Part shown: positions 61,788 to 64,000 of the stretch, piece after piece
Layout of the letters: every line of letters begins with the position of its first letter
How positions within the stretch are numbered: the stretch's first letter is position 1
Assembly: GCA_963691905.1 (NCBI GenBank)
Contig: OY829894.1
Location: 1,674,001-1,738,000, forward strand
Reading direction: 5' to 3'
DNA length: 64,000 bases
DNA from: QGON01 sp963691905
GTDB taxonomy: Bacteria > Pseudomonadota > Gammaproteobacteria > Chromatiales > Chromatiaceae
Translations under genes and position numbers: made by a program
The notes under the pieces: generated by a model
What the model was told of the DNA's origin: nothing
Seen by the model: the letters and a program-made list of their open reading frames with translations, nothing else
The model's database searches: none

Positions 61788-64000
61788 TTAGAGTGGGAAG
61801 AAGACCGGATAGCCGATATGGACAGCGTTCTCGGTTCCCGCACCAAGGACCTTCAAGGTGACGGTATCACCAGGACTGGCTACCAGAGTGGTATTGTTGA
61901 CGTTGATGTTGAACTTACCGTCTCCGCCAACCACTGCGGTTCCGATCAGTACTCCGCCAGGACCATTCAGTCTGGCCTCAGCTGTTTTGCCTACATGAGC
62001 AGGTATCGTCACGCCTTTAACTCTCCAGCGATCCAATCCAGCGCCACCACGTTGGAGGTAATTCGCCTTCCGGGTCGCTACCTCGCGAATGATAGTGGCA
62101 TTGGCGACGTTGCTGTCGGCCGCACCATCGTTCACATGATAGGTGAAGGTGGCAAAGGTACCGATTCTGGCGTTGCCTTGAATGATCTGATAATCGAATG
62201 AACCATCATCTATCAGATTCAACACGGACCCGCGGTTGGGCAGTGTATCAAGCACTGCTGCGATGCCGGGATTTGGCAGCGAGTCAACGTCGTGGGCATT
62301 GGACTCAAGGCCGTTGGCAGCAGTGATCCCATAGGTACGTGCTATCACGCTCTCGGCATCAGCGACAAAAGATGTGATCTCCGTCAGGTAGATAGTGACA
62401 TCACTAGCAACCGGTGCATCGTTGATCGAGTTGACAGTAATGTCCACGGTTACCGGACCAGTGACGTTACCCAAGGCATCCACCACTTCGTACTGGAAGG
62501 AGTCGGCGCCGAAGTAATCCACATCCGGTTCATAATGGAATGAACCATCTGCATTGAGGTTGAAGGTACCGGCGCGTCCATTGACGGGGCCAGACCCGGC
62601 TACCAGTTGCGCGGTCAAAGCATCACCATCGGGATCGGTGTCGTTGGCGAGTACACCTGGTGCTGCCACATCGAGGATTGCATCCTCGTCGATGCTATAG
62701 GCGTCGTTCGTTCCAACAGGCGGACTATTGGGTGGCACCGCCAGAACGGTGACAGTGACCGTACCGGGTACTACGTTTCCGTTGCCGTCATCCACGTCAT
62801 AAGTAAAACTGTCGCTGCCGCCAACAAAGCCGGCTTGCGCAGTATAGGTTACAGTCGTGTTATCGGTCGACGTGGTTGCCTGACCTGATGTCGGTACGGA
62901 AACAGCAGCTACGCTGAGCACATCTCCATCAGCATCAGTGTCATTTGCCAGGACATCAATGATCAGCGGTGTGCCCATAACAGCGGTAACATTTTCACCG
63001 GTGACTACCGGTGCGGCATTGGGTGGGAGTACATCCACCGAAACCTGTACACCAGCAACAATATTGACGCCGTCAGTCACGGTATAGGTAAAACCATCCG
63101 GGCCTATATAACCAGGACCCGGCGTATATTCAACAGCCGAGTTGGGCACCGTGGCGCCTCCGAACGTGCTGGAGACGATCGCGACTGAACCACTGGCTGG
63201 CGGAGAAACTCCGAGAATACTCAGGGCATCCCCATCAGGATCGATATCGTTGTCCAGCACCGTAATAACCACCGGAACATCAACAGTCGTGGAGGCCGAA
63301 TCGACATTAGCAGTCGGCGGATTGTTCACCGCCGGACCGCTCACCGCGAGGAAACGCAGCATGCCACCAAGACCGTCACCTACGGTATCGTCGAGGGGAT
63401 CACTGGGATTGGTCATGTATCCGTTGCCGTCATAAACAGCATAACGTCCAGCACCGGGGTTGATAATGGCATCCTTTGTCTTGAGGGGTGGCACCTGCAC
63501 AGAGTATTGCTCACGGGGAGCATAACCGGGTGCGCCGGTTGCCACATCCTGGTAGTTGTACTGCAGGCCATCCTCCGCATGGATATTTGCATGGAGACCC
63601 TGCAGGGTCGGTACGTGAGTCTCGGCGGCCGCACTCAACATACGTAGCAGTATTCGATCACCTTGAAAGCCGGCAGCTATATCTGGCGTCACGCCACTCT
63701 CGTAGGGTTCACCGTTGATGAGAAACCAGCGTGGATGATAAGCGATCGATGTCAGATGAGTCCCGGCAGTGACGGCAGCATTGTGCTCTGGATCGATATC
63801 ACTATAGAAGAGCATCACCTCATTGTCATAAGCAACGCCGTCATAGGCTTCTCCCAACGGAGTATCACGGGTCATCGCACCGTAAAGCCCCATATAGACC
63901 TGCTCTTGAGGGTGAGTGCCGCTGTGGTAGATGTAGGTGCCGGTGCGGGCAATGGCGTTGGCGGTGGCGCCGCTCCAGGAATAGAGCTGATTGCCACCAG
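61788..64000 (-). CDS. Large multicopper oxidase with C-terminal cadherin/Ig-like repeats (5' end outside window)
   Basis: At least 736 residues; the frame is open through the window edge. The visible part begins in a cupredoxin domain with GTYIYHSGTHPQEQVYMGLYG, then ETHVPTLQGLHANIHAEDG and a glycine-rich end (GGMLRFLAVSG). Four to five Ig/cadherin-like repeats follow (VLDNDIDPDGDALSI, VLANDTDADGDVLSV, VLANDTDPDGDALTA), each about 90-100 residues and probably calcium-binding. The last 80 residues form a small beta domain. No HCHxxxH type-1 copper motif occurs in the visible part; those ligands may lie upstream. The architecture recalls MofA/OmpB-type metal-oxidising or metal-reducing exoenzymes. 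It heads a set with a copper chaperone and a cytochrome c. Confidence 0.8.
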   Translation of the reverse strand, partial: GGNQLYSWSGATANAIARTGTYIYHSGTHPQEQVYMGLYGAMTRDTPLGEAYDGVAYDNEVMLFYSDIDPEHNAAVTAGTHLTSIAYHPRWFLINGEPYESGVTPDIAAGFQGDRILLRMLSAAAETHVPTLQGLHANIHAEDGLQYNYQDVATGAPGYAPREQYSVQVPPLKTKDAIINPGAGRYAVYDGNGYMTNPSDPLDDTVGDGLGGMLRFLAVSGPAVNNPPTANVDSASTTVDVPVVITVLDNDIDPDGDALSILGVSPPASGSVAIVSSTFGGATVPNSAVEYTPGPGYIGPDGFTYTVTDGVNIVAGVQVSVDVLPPNAAPVVTGENVTAVMGTPLIIDVLANDTDADGDVLSVAAVSVPTSGQATTSTDNTTVTYTAQAGFVGGSDSFTYDVDDGNGNVVPGTVTVTVLAVPPNSPPVGTNDAYSIDEDAILDVAAPGVLANDTDPDGDALTAQLVAGSGPVNGRAGTFNLNADGSFHYEPDVDYFGADSFQYEVVDALGNVTGPVTVDITVNSINDAPVASDVTIYLTEITSFVADAESVIARTYGITAANGLESNAHDVDSLPNPGIAAVLDTLPNRGSVLNLIDDGSFDYQIIQGNARIGTFATFTYHVNDGAADSNVANATIIREVATRKANYLQRGGAGLDRWRVKGVTIPAHVGKTAEARLNGPGGVLIGTAVVGGDGKFNINVNNTTLVASPGDTVTLKVLGAGTENAVHIGYPVFFPL

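Overview
The window reads as a chromosomal piece of a GC-moderate gammaproteobacterium with a surface-oriented, metal- and redox-active lifestyle. The evidence is PEP-CTERM proteins with sigma-54 promoters, a Cus-type copper efflux pair, very large multihaem c-type cytochromes and giant Calx-beta surface proteins. Lithotrophic or metal-cycling Chromatiales-like bacteria carry such sets, but no marker gene here fixes a genus. No rRNA, tRNA or CRISPR array was seen.

Region 1 (1-13.4 kb) is an exopolysaccharide / PEP-CTERM neighbourhood. It holds two sulfotransferases (one cut by the window edge), two PEP-CTERM proteins, a PrsT-like TPR protein, a GNAT enzyme, a GT2 glycosyltransferase, a GT-C-like membrane glycosyltransferase and a soluble histidine kinase. 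Three promoters here (both PEP-CTERM genes and the kinase) combine a -24/-12 sigma-54 element with upstream copies of a 17-bp box of the form TGTCGG(N7)TACA. This looks like one small regulon. No exosortase lies in the window.

Region 2 (13.7-21.5 kb) is a copper locus on the + strand: a two-domain multicopper oxidase, a terminator, two periplasmic proteins of unknown function, a CusB-like adaptor with two CPMHP metal-binding modules, and CusA. An IS110-family (IS1111-group) element follows. It has subterminal inverted repeats and a 266-nt non-coding end that probably encodes its bridge RNA, and it sits inside a dispersed intergenic repeat.

Region 3 (23-37.3 kb) is the best candidate for an undescribed system, a complete-looking trans-envelope electron conduit. 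On the - strand lie a five-helix, His-rich membrane protein, a 21-haem cytochrome, a cytochrome with 47 CxxCH motifs built from 47-residue two-haem modules, and a SPOR/TPR/beta-barrel outer-membrane protein. Diverging on the + strand are a membrane-anchored FeS-flavoprotein NAD(P) oxidoreductase and an overlapping Sel1/ankyrin protein. A NarL-type regulator and a small membrane protein sit between the two arms. Both arms' 5' ends have decayed duplicates on either side of that insert, so the two arms once shared one divergent promoter.

Region 4 (37.5-64 kb) begins with a secreted subtilase carrying three Calx-beta domains. It continues with a - strand operon-like set: a large multicopper oxidase (5' end outside the window), a membrane-anchored protein sharing a domain with the copper locus of region 2, an 18.4-kb reading frame with about 44 Calx-beta repeats, an SCO1/SenC copper chaperone fused in frame to its end, and a cytochrome c / periplasmic-binding-like protein. 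Both multicopper oxidase genes are followed by a hairpin and then by a member of the same uncharacterised domain family, which argues for a conserved functional pairing.
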